64,000 nucleotides of DNA from JAAERC01 sp032123495 (GCA_032123495.1 JAQBFG010000068.1:6883-70882), one strand, 5' to 3'. Shown: positions 25,321 to 34,367, numbered from the stretch's first letter. Program-made: numbers and translations. Notes: generated by a model from the letters alone, not told the origin.

Positions 25321-26532
25321 CTATTGTTTTATTTTATAATTTGTACGAATGATATCAGACCTTTTTTTCCTGACAAACTGGCTTAGTTGTTCGGTCAGAT
25401 TTTCATCCAACTTTTCTTTAGCATAAAGTTCTTTGAATAAAATATTCGTTTCGAGCTTAAAGCATTCATCAAGACCGGCCGCACGGGCTATCTGTGATAA
25501 TCTCATAAACGCCTTATTATCCTCGGTTTTGGTCGGGAAACCATCTTTTTCAGTTGATGTTATCTTAATAAATCCGGAATCGCTGTCGAGCCTGACCATA
25601 TCAGTTTTATCACAGTAGCCGATTATATCTTCTTTGAGTGCATTCAGTTCCGATTCGATTTTTTTCTTCTCCTCATTGAGTAGCAAATACTTTTCGGCCA
25701 GCTCTTTCCCCGTCTCGGGGTTTAAGACATCGGATGCTTCATCTTCAATCGCCCGCCGATGCCTTTTGGCCGGGCAAAGTTCGAAATAGGGACAATAGTC
25801 GCAGAGCGCTGATTCTTTGACCGGGAAATCATTATCGCGTGCCGCCTGCTCGATCTCTAAGATCAAATTAATACTGTCCTGCTTGAGCATATCGAGCTTG
25901 TCCTGATCCATCACCGTTGTCATCGCGATTCCCTGCCGCAGATATATCTGTTTCAATTCGATCTTATCAAACTGCGGCCAGAGGAAATTGACCGCATGCT
26001 GATAAAGACCCATCTGAAGATTATTATCCAGATCCTGCTGAGTCGGTAGTCTTGCCTGCGTTTTATAATCAACAATTTCAACCACACCATCTTTGCGCTG
26101 CACCAATTTGTCAAGTTTGGCCCGCATCATAAACCGATTGGCCGAATCAAGCGGGAAGCTGGCATTTTTTTCCAACCCGATAATCTCGCCCTCATCAAAT
26201 GGATGGTACATCTTATAATATTTTGCCAGCGCTTTAGCACCGGTATTAATAAAATCATCGATCCCCATATACTCTTTGGTCACTTTTATCCGGTCGCGAT
26301 CCGATCCTTCCCACTCCTTGTGGTAATCGGCCAACATCTCTTCTTCCGGTTGGATCCGTCCGTTAACTTTAAATTTATACAGTTTTTCAAGAGCACGATG
26401 CACCGCCGACCCAAGAAACATCTCAACACTTACCGGTTTTTCAACGGTAGCTTTTTCAATATGATTAAATTTATACTGACGGGGACAATTCTGGAACTGG
26501 CCTATTTTTGAATAGCTATAACTTCTTATCAC
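25321..26532 (-). CDS. PD-(D/E)XK nuclease, RecB/Cas4-like, with Fe-S cysteines
   Basis: A 403-residue protein. The N-terminal part carries YSYSKIGQFQNCPRQYKF, with Cys at about residue 15, and GSAVHRALEKLY. The catalytic core is near residues 130-165: GLEKNASFPL then GVVEIVDYKTQARLPT (D..K of the PD-(D/E)XK site). A second Cys group CDYCPYFELCP (about 245-255) with the N-terminal Cys forms the C-x(n)-C-x2-C-x5-C pattern of 4Fe-4S Cas4/AddB-type nucleases. After about 290 comes a coiled-coil-like segment and a 100-residue tail that I do not recognise. No cas gene or helicase is adjacent. It probably processes DNA ends in repair; a defence role is only a possibility. Confidence 0.87.
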   Translation of the reverse strand: MIRSYSYSKIGQFQNCPRQYKFNHIEKATVEKPVSVEMFLGSAVHRALEKLYKFKVNGRIQPEEEMLADYHKEWEGSDRDRIKVTKEYMGIDDFINTGAKALAKYYKMYHPFDEGEIIGLEKNASFPLDSANRFMMRAKLDKLVQRKDGVVEIVDYKTQARLPTQQDLDNNLQMGLYQHAVNFLWPQFDKIELKQIYLRQGIAMTTVMDQDKLDMLKQDSINLILEIEQAARDNDFPVKESALCDYCPYFELCPAKRHRRAIEDEASDVLNPETGKELAEKYLLLNEEKKKIESELNALKEDIIGYCDKTDMVRLDSDSGFIKITSTEKDGFPTKTEDNKAFMRLSQIARAAGLDECFKLETNILFKELYAKEKLDENLTEQLSQFVRKKRSDIIRTNYKIKQ

Positions 26533-26608
26533 AATTCCTCCAATGTTAACTTGGAATATAATGATAAACCAATATACCGTAAATCACATTGTAAAATCAA
26601 CTCATAAT

Positions 26609-26634
26609 AAAAAACGCCCGTCGAAACGGGCGTT
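26609..26634 (-). terminator. Rho-independent terminator of the small beta-barrel gene
   Basis: aacgcccg (26613-26620) and cgggcgtt (26627-26634) form a strong stem around tcgaaa. On the minus strand it is followed by TTTTTTATTAT. It lies 24 bp after the stop codon at 26659. Confidence 0.9.
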
Positions 26635-26658
26635 AAAATTCAAATTTGTCTTATTTCT

Positions 26659-27204
26659 TTAGAATCCAAGCATAACGCCAACCGTAAGAGTAAAATATCT
26701 CCTGTTGCCAACGCTAAAATTTGTCCAATAATGACGGTATTCGCCATAAACAGCTATCGGTGCAGCTGGCGGAGCAATTTTAACACCGCCGATAATATGA
26801 AATCCGCTTCCATTAATGGCTCCACCTGCGGTAACACCCATAGCGCTTACGGTAGTGCCAAGAGAGTGAAACCCATAACCAAAACCGGCATACGGTTTCA
26901 AAAGTGAGAAATCAAACGGTTTGACGACAGAGGCGTTGAGAGTCAAAAAGTGAAGCGTCCCTTCGGCCGGAATAGCCCCGCCGGCCTGATACTTTTTCCA
27001 TGAATATTCGATGCTTCCGATTACATCAACCACAGGTAATGCGGAAAACCTGTAGTCGGCTCCAATCAATGTCATACCTTCGTTGTAGGTATCATCGCTG
27101 GCATCTTTTGAAAAACCAAACTTGGCGCCAATACCTGCCGAAACCATCGTTGGGATTACAAATATAAGGACAATCAACAGAAACAGTTTATTACAATTTT
27201 TCAT
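26659..27204 (-). CDS. Small outer-membrane beta-barrel protein
   Basis: A 181-residue exported protein: signal peptide KLFLLIVLIFVIPTMVSAG, then alternating amphipathic strands with glycine turns (IGAKFGFSK, LIGADYRFS, VIGSIEYSWKKY, LKPYAGFGYGFHSLG, IIGGVKIAP, VYGEYRHYW) and a terminal Phe in LTVGVMLGF, the usual signal for barrel insertion. This fits an eight-stranded OmpW/OmpA-like barrel. A very good AAGGAGG lies 7 bp before the ATG. It starts downstream of pyrF on the same strand (58-bp gap with a hairpin) and ends at a strong terminator, so it may be the tail of the pyr operon transcript or a separate unit. Confidence 0.8.
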   Translation of the reverse strand: MKNCNKLFLLIVLIFVIPTMVSAGIGAKFGFSKDASDDTYNEGMTLIGADYRFSALPVVDVIGSIEYSWKKYQAGGAIPAEGTLHFLTLNASVVKPFDFSLLKPYAGFGYGFHSLGTTVSAMGVTAGGAINGSGFHIIGGVKIAPPAAPIAVYGEYRHYWTNFSVGNRRYFTLTVGVMLGF

Positions 27205-27224
27205 CTTTCTCCTCCTTAAGAGTA

Positions 27225-27247
27225 TAATCGGCTATCCTTGCCGATTA
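27225..27247. promoter_or_regulatory. Hairpin between pyrF and the beta-barrel gene
   Basis: taatcggc (27225-27232) and gccgatta (27240-27247) form a perfect 8-bp stem with a 7-nt loop, directly upstream of the Shine-Dalgarno of the beta-barrel gene. No T-run follows. It could stabilise or regulate the leader. Confidence 0.4.
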
Positions 27248-27262
27248 TTAACAGGAATAAGG

Positions 27263-28120
27263 CTAACGGCCCTGATCGGCGCGACGGTTTTTCTTCTCCT
27301 GCTCAACATTATTCCGAATATCGGTGATAATAGAATTTAGTCTTTGAACTTCGGCCCGAGCCGCCTGGTCAAAATCATCATTATTATTGGAGGCGTACAA
27401 GATAGATCTGGAGACATTTATCAAAGCCAATTTTTTGAAATCATCGGTGCCGGCTCGTGCGGCAATTTCGAGATTGCCTCCCTGCTCGCCAACACCCGGA
27501 ATAAGGATCGGGCAATCTCCCGCCGCCTTACGAATATCGGCCAACTGTTCGGGATGAGTTGCTCCAACGACTAGTCCAAGATTCTGTTCTTTATCCCAGT
27601 AGGCGACTTTTTCGGCGACATACATATAGATAGGTTTGTTGACCACATGCATAAACTGGAATTCACGGCTCCCCGGATTTGAGGTCAGACAAAGAACAAA
27701 AGCACCCTTACCCTGATAATCTAAAAACGGCCGGATAGCATCGTAACCCATATATGGATTCACTGTCACCCAATCAGCCTTATACCGTTCAAAAACGGCA
27801 GCAGCATAATGCGCCGCAGTATTACCGATATCACCCATTTTGGCATCAAGTATAACTCTGACATCATCAGGTATTTTTTTGACAATTTTTTCCAATAAAG
27901 ACATCCCCTCCGGACCCAGTTCCATAAAAAAAGCGAGGTTCGGTTTATAGGCGGCGACAATGTCACAGGTTGATTCTATTATCCTGACAGCATAATCGTA
28001 CATCCCCTTTATGCTCGATGAATAATCTGACGGTATTCTTTTTTTGTCGAGATCAAGCCCGACACATATCATTGAATTGTTTTTTTCCTGTATATCTTTT
28101 AGTTCGCTGACAGCGCTCAT
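27263..28120 (-). CDS. pyrF: Orotidine-5'-phosphate decarboxylase (type 2)
   Basis: A 285-residue enzyme converting OMP to UMP, the last step of pyrimidine synthesis. It shows MICVGLDLDKKRIP near the N-terminus and the catalytic segment VILDAKMGDIGNTAAHYA (D-x-K-x-x-D with GNT, the type 2 variant). It also has VNPYMGYDAIRPFLD and LIPGVGEQGGN, the phosphate-binding region. Length matches the longer type 2 family. The ATG overlaps pyrD by 4 bp (28117-28120), so translation is coupled. It is the final gene of the cobB-to-pyrF operon. Confidence 0.95.
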   Translation of the reverse strand: MSAVSELKDIQEKNNSMICVGLDLDKKRIPSDYSSSIKGMYDYAVRIIESTCDIVAAYKPNLAFFMELGPEGMSLLEKIVKKIPDDVRVILDAKMGDIGNTAAHYAAAVFERYKADWVTVNPYMGYDAIRPFLDYQGKGAFVLCLTSNPGSREFQFMHVVNKPIYMYVAEKVAYWDKEQNLGLVVGATHPEQLADIRKAAGDCPILIPGVGEQGGNLEIAARAGTDDFKKLALINVSRSILYASNNNDDFDQAARAEVQRLNSIITDIRNNVEQEKKNRRADQGR

Positions 28121-29034
28121 TTATATATCCTCACCTTACCGGTTAATTCTCTTATAGATTTTATTTTATTTTTTGATAAATATTTTTTTAGTTCTTTTAC
28201 AATTTTGACCGGGGCATCCGGCTCAACAAACAGTGTCGTTCCGATCTGTACTGCCGATGCTCCACAGAGGAAAAATTCAATCACATCTGAGTAATTCGAA
28301 ATGCCGCCGATTCCGATAATCGGAATTTTAACTGCCTTGTATACTTTATAGACACAAGCCAACGCAACCGGTTTCACCGCCGGGCCGGAAAGTCCTCCGG
28401 TATTATTGGTCAGTCGGGGACGAAAAGTATCGATATCAACCGCCATCCCAACCAGGGTATTAATCAACGAGACCGCATCGGCGCCGCCGCTTTCACAGGC
28501 GGAGGCAATATCGGCAATATGAGTAACATTTGGCGAAAGTTTTGCAATAACCGGACGGGAGAATACCTTTTTTACTTTTGAAACCGTTTCTTCGGCAAGT
28601 TTGGCATCGGTGGCGATTTCCATTCCGACATCGACATTGGGGCATGAAAAATTAAGTTCAACCATATCTGCCCGGGGAAAATCATTCAGTCGGGCGCAAA
28701 GACTGACAAAATCATTAGTACAGGTACCGGCAACGTTGACAACTACCCGGGTATCAAATTTTTCAAGATAAATCAGTTTCTCTTCGATAAATTTATCGAC
28801 ACCGACATTCGCCAGTCCAATCGCATTTAGCATTCCGGAGCTCGCCTCGGCAGTTCGCGGCGACGGGTGACCATCGCGTGGTTTCATCGTGATCGTCTTG
28901 GTTACGATCCCGCCCAAATGTGACAGATCAAATATCTCTGCCAGCTCTTCACCATACCCGCAAGTCCCCGAAGCAGTCAAAATCGGATTTTTAAAAGAGA
29001 GTCCGGCTATTTCAACCGAAAGATCGGGTATCAT
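28117..29034 (-). CDS. pyrD: Dihydroorotate dehydrogenase, class 1B catalytic subunit
   Basis: A 305-residue FMN enzyme that oxidises dihydroorotate to orotate. Motifs include NPILTASGTCGYGEEL, GMLNAIGLANVG, VELNFSCPNVDVGME with the active-site Cys of class 1 enzymes, VIAKLSPNVTHI, LINTLVGMAVDI and IPIIGIGGISNYSD with FMN-phosphate binding. The linked pyrK gene marks it as the NAD-dependent class 1B form. Start and stop overlap both neighbours by 4 bp. Confidence 0.96.
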   Translation of the reverse strand: MIPDLSVEIAGLSFKNPILTASGTCGYGEELAEIFDLSHLGGIVTKTITMKPRDGHPSPRTAEASSGMLNAIGLANVGVDKFIEEKLIYLEKFDTRVVVNVAGTCTNDFVSLCARLNDFPRADMVELNFSCPNVDVGMEIATDAKLAEETVSKVKKVFSRPVIAKLSPNVTHIADIASACESGGADAVSLINTLVGMAVDIDTFRPRLTNNTGGLSGPAVKPVALACVYKVYKAVKIPIIGIGGISNYSDVIEFFLCGASAVQIGTTLFVEPDAPVKIVKELKKYLSKNKIKSIRELTGKVRIYK

Positions 29035-29822
29035 AAAATTATCTCCCCTATCTCAAAAATCGGCCCTTCCTTGCAAACTCTGGTATATCCGCCTGATTTC
29101 AAAGGTTTTATACAACCAAGACAGATACCGACTCCACAAGGCATCGGCGCTTCCAAAGAAATTTGTCCCGGGATATTATATTTTTGGGCCAGTTGATCAA
29201 TCGCCTTTAACATCCCTTCCGGACCACATGAGTATAGAACTTTGTTGCCTTTATTTTCCAAAAGCCATTTTTCGACTGACGAAGTAACTAATCCTTTCAT
29301 ACCTACTGAGCCATCTTCAGTAACCAGGATTGAATTCAGTCCGAGCTTTTTTAATCTGGTCAGTTCTATCAGATCAGATCGTCCACGGCCACCATAAAAG
29401 AAGAACAGCTTTTTGGGATCAAAACCGTTCTCAATAAGATAACGGGCAAAAAAGTAAATAGGCGGAAAACCGACTCCACCAGCAATCAATCCGACTAATT
29501 CGTTTCTTTTTGGTTTTCTGAAACTGCTGCCTAACGGTCCCAAAAGACTTAGCCTGTCCCCTTTTTTTAACGATGCCATTGCCGCAGTTCCGCGTCCAAA
29601 GACTTTGAAAAGTATTTCAAGAGATTTTTCCTCGGTATTAGCAGAATATACTGAAAAGGCTCGTCTGAAAAATAGATTACAATTGGGAACCTGTAAGTGA
29701 ACAAATTGACCCGGACGAATTGATTTCGTTTTGGAAAATGGAGCGACCGTTATCGTAAAACAGTCCGGCGTCAGTTTATTCTTTTTTACTATCGAGACAT
29801 CCTCAACAACAATTTTGCTCAT
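29031..29822 (-). CDS. pyrK: Dihydroorotate dehydrogenase electron-transfer subunit
   Basis: A 263-residue FAD and 2Fe-2S protein that passes electrons from PyrD to NAD+. Visible are RPGQFVHLQVP and FFRRAFSVYSAN (FAD binding), GLIAGGVGFPPIYFFAR (NAD/FAD domain), YSCGPEGMLKAI, and the C-terminal cluster motif PCGVGICLGCIKPLKSGG..RVC with four Cys. It overlaps the TPR lipoprotein gene and pyrD by 4 bp each. Confidence 0.95.
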   Translation of the reverse strand: MSKIVVEDVSIVKKNKLTPDCFTITVAPFSKTKSIRPGQFVHLQVPNCNLFFRRAFSVYSANTEEKSLEILFKVFGRGTAAMASLKKGDRLSLLGPLGSSFRKPKRNELVGLIAGGVGFPPIYFFARYLIENGFDPKKLFFFYGGRGRSDLIELTRLKKLGLNSILVTEDGSVGMKGLVTSSVEKWLLENKGNKVLYSCGPEGMLKAIDQLAQKYNIPGQISLEAPMPCGVGICLGCIKPLKSGGYTRVCKEGPIFEIGEIIL

Positions 29823-31939
29823 CTAATTCCCTCGGGGCGATCAACCTGATATTTAAAAACAAACCAGGCTCCATACTCTTCAGGTTCCATCCAGCCGGTA
29901 TCAAACCGCATCGCTTTGACCGTCTCTTCGGCCTCCTTATTTAATTCCGGCGACTCGGTTGGATTCATTAACCGCAGATCGTCAAGTTCACCAAAGGCAT
30001 TAATTTTAACCTGAAAATACAAAATGCCATAGAAATTTGTTATATATGCCGATGGCGGATATCGAAACTCGTGATCTTTTCGGATCGGCCCTTCCTTGGT
30101 CTCCCAAATTGTATTTCCATCGGGATCAGTAAAATTCCTGTCTTCCTGATATGTTACCTGATCATCCAAAGGTGAAATGGCAGTCGGCGAGTCACCGGTA
30201 TCAGTTGTATCTCCATTTGCGTATTCATCATAAGGTTGCTCGTCCAAAATCCGTTCAACCGGCTGTTTTATTTTGCCTTCCTGCATCAACAATTTTTGAT
30301 CAGCCTCTTTACCATAAATTGTACTGGGAAAGGAATCGACAAAGTCCACGTAAGCGTAATAAATCGATGAATCGCCGGTGTTGGCGAATTCTTCATTAAT
30401 CCAGATCGAGGAGTATCTTGCCTTGACATTCAAATTGGATTCGGGGAAACTGTCGGCAATAAGGTTGAAATAATATCTTGCCGAGTCGATATTGTTTTCG
30501 TCAAAAACAAATTTTTCGGCCTTATGATAATAATATCTGGCGTAGCCAGTATCGACCGCCGTCCCCGATAATCCCAACAGATCAATTGCCTCCGGTGCAT
30601 AATCGGAACGAATATAATCGGCCAACACTATTCGGAGCGTTGAATCAAAAGCGAGAGTGTCATTGTAAAAATCGCGCTTGAGAGTCGCCATTGCTATCAA
30701 TGCTTTCGGGGCAAGATATGACTCCGGGAAATTCTTTATTATATATTCAAACTCCTGATAGGCTGAGTCCGGTTTATCGAGTTGGAAAAAATAGAGTTCG
30801 GCCAGAAGGTATTGAGTAACGGCAGCATTATTAATATCTTCTTGAGTTGATGATGTATCCAAAATATTTCTTTTCAGAAACTGCTCCAGTTTGCCAATAT
30901 CCGATGATCGCTGCAGGGCATCCTTAGTTATACTCTGATCGGCTTTGCGGCTCTTGGCCTTGTCATAATAACTTTTAGCCTTTTTGTAATCCTCATAATC
31001 GAATTGATAAATAAGCCCGAGATTATAATTGGCCGTCGCTCCGGCAGCATTATCAGAGCTCTCGATTGCCACTTCCTGATAGATCCCCTCAGCCAGTAAA
31101 ACGTCACCATCCAATTCATGGCCCAGAGCAAGTTGAAGTTTCACTTGTCCCAGCGAATCAAAGTAGTCAGGGTCATCGGCTAACTGGTGGAAGTATTCTG
31201 TTCCCTGTTCAATACGATTAAGAAAATAACTACACTCGCCGGCCCGAAAAATAGCCTTATACTTGTCATTTAATTCCGGTTCCAATTCAAGTATTTTCAA
31301 ATAACTATCAAGAGCATCTTTAAATTTGAATCTGGTGTAATAGCCATCAGCGATATAGCTTTGGGCCATAAGTTTCTCATTTCCCTCACCAAGTGAATCA
31401 ACTATTGATTCAAAAAAGTTTCGCGACTTTTCATAATCCTTGTTTTCATAGTAATATTCTCCAAGCGACATGGCCGCATCACCCTTAATCGCTTTATCTT
31501 CACTTTCCTCAAACATCTTTTCAAAAAGTAACATCGCTTCAGCTTCATCGCCCAATTTTAATTTTGTTTTGGCGAGATACACACGGATTTCTTTATTCTG
31601 CTCAAATTCAGGGAATTCGGCCAAAAGCTCCCGGAATCGTTTTTCGGCAGTACTAAAATTATCTGTGTAATAATGAGAGATTCCGTTCACATACAAGGCG
31701 TCATCATACCATTTGGAATGGGGATATTTCTCAAGAACCTTGCCAGATTTTTCTATCGCCTTATTATATGACGCTTTATTGATAACTGGCCTGCTCCCCT
31801 TACTTGCTTTTCTTTTTGATTCGGCTTCATTAAAAGATTTACGGGCAAGATAGAAAGTATTATAATAAACGCATCCGGAACCAAGAACCAAAAAAACCAG
31901 CAGTAACTGGATCGCAATTATTTTGTTAAACCGATTCAT
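29819..31939 (-). CDS. TPR-repeat lipoprotein with TonB C-terminal-like domain
   Basis: A 706-residue predicted lipoprotein. The signal NRFNKIIAIQLLLVFLVLGSGC ends in a lipobox (GSGC). Residues about 40-520 are tetratricopeptide-like helices in the YfiO/TolA-binding style (NKASYNKAIEKSGKVLEKYP, YYTDNFSTAEKRFRELLAEF, SYLKILELEPELNDKYKAIF). A linker rich in Asp/Thr follows, and the last 85 residues (PPSAYITNFYGILYFQVKIN to AWFVFKYQV) look like the TonB C-terminal fold. The start at 31939 is preferred to 31963 because it gives a standard lipoprotein signal; the overlap with the upstream gene is then 14 bp. An unknown envelope role is inferred, possibly linking inner and outer membrane. Confidence 0.8.
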   Translation of the reverse strand: MNRFNKIIAIQLLLVFLVLGSGCVYYNTFYLARKSFNEAESKRKASKGSRPVINKASYNKAIEKSGKVLEKYPHSKWYDDALYVNGISHYYTDNFSTAEKRFRELLAEFPEFEQNKEIRVYLAKTKLKLGDEAEAMLLFEKMFEESEDKAIKGDAAMSLGEYYYENKDYEKSRNFFESIVDSLGEGNEKLMAQSYIADGYYTRFKFKDALDSYLKILELEPELNDKYKAIFRAGECSYFLNRIEQGTEYFHQLADDPDYFDSLGQVKLQLALGHELDGDVLLAEGIYQEVAIESSDNAAGATANYNLGLIYQFDYEDYKKAKSYYDKAKSRKADQSITKDALQRSSDIGKLEQFLKRNILDTSSTQEDINNAAVTQYLLAELYFFQLDKPDSAYQEFEYIIKNFPESYLAPKALIAMATLKRDFYNDTLAFDSTLRIVLADYIRSDYAPEAIDLLGLSGTAVDTGYARYYYHKAEKFVFDENNIDSARYYFNLIADSFPESNLNVKARYSSIWINEEFANTGDSSIYYAYVDFVDSFPSTIYGKEADQKLLMQEGKIKQPVERILDEQPYDEYANGDTTDTGDSPTAISPLDDQVTYQEDRNFTDPDGNTIWETKEGPIRKDHEFRYPPSAYITNFYGILYFQVKINAFGELDDLRLMNPTESPELNKEAEETVKAMRFDTGWMEPEEYGAWFVFKYQVDRPEGIR

Positions 31940-32846
31940 AACTGTAATTTTGAATATATCCATTTTTTAAGCCTGCATCATAAAAGGCATCTGTTGCCTG
32001 TTGAAATTCCTCGGTGCTCAAACGCCTGTTAATTATTTTGTCATCAACCGCCTTATAAGCCGGAAAATACTGACTCATCAGCGAAACATATATCTCGTCT
32101 GAGACTTCGTTGGCCAGGAAATTAAATATCCCTTCAGATCCGGAAAGCAAACCCGGCAAAACCAGATGTCTGACTATTATACCTGATTCGGCCCGACCGT
32201 TTTCATTAAATTTCAAATTCCCTACCTGATTAAACATCTCTTTTATAGCTGATCTATTAGTCGTCACATAATTTTCACAGCCGGAATATTTTTTGGCGAT
32301 CTTATCATCGTTATATCGCATATCCACAAGATACACATCTATTATACCATTTAGATATCTTAAAACCTCAACTTTTGCATATCCAGAGCAATTATATACA
32401 ATCGGGAGATCAACTCCATCGAGTTTGGCCCGACCCAGTGCCTTGAGAATCATCGGAATCATATGATCCGGTGTTACAAAATTTATATTCTCCGCTCCGC
32501 GTTTTTGAAGATCCAGCATCATTTCGGCAAGTTCATCATCAGAAACAACAGAACCATTGCCAAACTGAGATATCGGGTAGTTCTGGCAGTATTTACAGGA
32601 AAGTGAGCAGTTTGACAAAAATATCGTCCCGGAACCTCCGCCGCATGATATCGGCGGCTCCTCGCCAAAATGCAGATTAAAACTGGCAACAGATGCTTTG
32701 TTTCCGGAATGGCACTCACCTAACTCACCTTCGAGACGGTTAACCCGGCACTCCATCGGGCAAAGCTGGCAATCGGACATCGAATTATATAATTTCTCAC
32801 CGATTTCAATAATTTTATCCGGGGTGACTTTGTTTCGATTGCTCAC
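31926..32846 (-). CDS. Radical SAM protein, PflX/PflA-like (COG1313 type)
   Basis: A 306-residue radical SAM protein. An N-terminal Cys-rich segment CQLCPMECRVNRLEGELGEC, shared with PflX-type proteins, precedes the SAM motif NCSLSCKYCQNYPIS (C-x3-C-x2-C, about residues 80-92). NFVTPDHMIPMILKAL, VYNCSGYAKVEVL and DVYLVDMRYND follow, all typical of the PflX group. Members resemble pyruvate formate-lyase activases, but most have no known target; no glycyl-radical enzyme is encoded nearby. It overlaps cobB by 4 bp. Its position inside a pyrimidine operon is unusual. Confidence 0.88.
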   Translation of the reverse strand: MSNRNKVTPDKIIEIGEKLYNSMSDCQLCPMECRVNRLEGELGECHSGNKASVASFNLHFGEEPPISCGGGSGTIFLSNCSLSCKYCQNYPISQFGNGSVVSDDELAEMMLDLQKRGAENINFVTPDHMIPMILKALGRAKLDGVDLPIVYNCSGYAKVEVLRYLNGIIDVYLVDMRYNDDKIAKKYSGCENYVTTNRSAIKEMFNQVGNLKFNENGRAESGIIVRHLVLPGLLSGSEGIFNFLANEVSDEIYVSLMSQYFPAYKAVDDKIINRRLSTEEFQQATDAFYDAGLKNGYIQNYSYESV

Positions 32847-33595
32847 TTTGAATCTTCTCTCAATTCTATAATTTGTTCAACGATCTCCGGCATAATCTCA
32901 CCGGCCGGACCATGAATCGCATAGTCGGCGTAATCTGATAGTGGGGTCGGGTCAAGATTGACCTCAACCAAATATGCTCCGTACTGTTTGGCCGTAACCG
33001 GTAGCGAGGCCGCCGGATGAACCAGCGCTGAGGTTCCAATCGAGAAAAACAGTTCGGCCCGTTCTGAAGCGGCAAAGGCCTTATTTATGACATCGGCCGG
33101 AAGCATCTCACCAAACCAGACAACATCGGGTCTTATTTTGCCGCCGCACTGGCATTGTGGCAATTCGCCGTCGTCAATATTTATTTCGCCGTCATACGGC
33201 CGTGAGCAATCAAGGCATTTGTTAAGTGAGATATTCCCATGAACTTCATAGATATTTTTTGAACCGGCCATTCTATGCAATCCATCGACATTCTGGGTTA
33301 TCAGGGAAAAATCGTCGTATAAACTTTCCATATCGACCAACGCGTGATGAGCCGGATTGGGGCCGACCTCACTCATTATCTGCCGTCGCCATAAATACCA
33401 TTCCCAGACCAGTTTTGGATTGCTCATAAAGGCATCGACTGTCGCTAATTCTTCCGGTTTGAATTTATTCCAGATACCATCTTCGCCCCTGAATGTCGGC
33501 ACCCCCGATTCGGCCGAGATACCGGCGCCGGTTAAAATCGCCACTTTTTTGGCATTCCTGAGAACACCTTTGAAATCATCCGGAAATTCAATCAT
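32843..33595 (-). CDS. cobB: NAD-dependent protein deacylase (sirtuin)
   Basis: A 250-residue Sir2 enzyme that removes acyl groups from lysine using NAD+. Motifs include VAILTGAGISAESGVPTFRG, ITQNVDGLHRMAG with the catalytic His in YEVHGNI, and a zinc site CLDC...CQCGGKIRPDVVWFGE. WYLWRRQIM carries the Y-x-x-R pair of class III sirtuins that accept succinyl/malonyl groups. It is the first gene of the six-gene operon; the upstream region 33596-33809 is shared with a divergent gene. Length matches the family. Confidence 0.94.
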   Translation of the reverse strand: MIEFPDDFKGVLRNAKKVAILTGAGISAESGVPTFRGEDGIWNKFKPEELATVDAFMSNPKLVWEWYLWRRQIMSEVGPNPAHHALVDMESLYDDFSLITQNVDGLHRMAGSKNIYEVHGNISLNKCLDCSRPYDGEINIDDGELPQCQCGGKIRPDVVWFGEMLPADVINKAFAASERAELFFSIGTSALVHPAASLPVTAKQYGAYLVEVNLDPTPLSDYADYAIHGPAGEIMPEIVEQIIELREDSK

Positions 33596-33705
33596 ATTGG
33601 CAAATAAGATACAAAATTTCAGCGGTCAGGGAAAGAGGGAATTTATAAATTGATTCTATTGAAATATATTTGTATCAAACTATTAACGAAATAAACTGGT
33701 ATATA

Positions 33706-33734
33706 TTGACTCGAAAAACAAAATATCTTATCTT
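33706..33734 (+). promoter_or_regulatory. Sigma-70-type promoter for the 185-aa envelope protein
   Basis: TTGACT (33706-33711) and TATCTT (33729-33734) with a 17-bp spacer; the start codon is 76 bp further downstream. Confidence 0.55.
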
Positions 33735-33809
33735 AAATATTCAATAGATAATAGCATCAATGACCCAAATTATGAAGAAGGTAGAAGACTATTTGTATAG
33801 GAGAATCAG

Positions 33810-34367
33810 ATGTTTAAGCTATTAAAATCGATTTCATTACTATTTCTGCTTATCGGAATATTTTCATCATCAACCAACGCCTACGATTTTCCGCAACGTA
33901 AAATAGAGGTCAAGCCGTATCTGAATTTGTTTTTCCCCAGTGATATCTGGGAAAGGGATTCTCAACCAAGTGTCGTCGAGAATAAAACATCTTTTGGATT
34001 GGGATTGAAATTAAGGACCCAGTTTTCAAATCAATTCGGATTTGTCTTAAACACAGCCTATAACAGATTTCAAGTTCCCGACGCTGTTTCAAATGAAGGT
34101 GTTATTCTGACTGCTGGCGGATATTATGAAAAATCATTTAATTTTGGTGAGATAACTTTTGATCTTGGCTACGGAATCATAATTGCAGCCGATGAAGTAC
34201 TCGGCTTGCTGATGCCGAGCTTTGAATATAGCCGGCCAGTATCAGAGAGGATGTCTATTGCTCTTGAATTAGGCCTTCCGATTCCGAATGACTGGCCCAA
34301 AGATTTTGCGTACAAGGAGAAATTTGGCTCATTGACACTTTCGGTCGGAACAATATTTCTCTTTTAG
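33810..34367 (+). CDS. Outer-membrane beta-barrel-like protein
   Basis: A 185-residue exported protein with signal peptide KSISLLFLLIGIFSSSTNAY, followed by alternating strands (IEVKPYLNLFFP, FGLGLKLRTQF, FGFVLNTAYNRFQV, VILTAGGYYEKSF, ITFDLGYGIIIA, MSIALELGLPI) and ending LTLSVGTIFLF with the terminal aromatic of barrel proteins. GGAG lies 6 bp before the ATG. It is a single-gene unit with its own promoter, convergent with the FN3-like lipoprotein gene (4-bp gap). The family is not recognised; an OmpW-like or OMP_b-brl fold is likely. Confidence 0.72.
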   Translation: MFKLLKSISLLFLLIGIFSSSTNAYDFPQRKIEVKPYLNLFFPSDIWERDSQPSVVENKTSFGLGLKLRTQFSNQFGFVLNTAYNRFQVPDAVSNEGVILTAGGYYEKSFNFGEITFDLGYGIIIAADEVLGLLMPSFEYSRPVSERMSIALELGLPIPNDWPKDFAYKEKFGSLTLSVGTIFLF

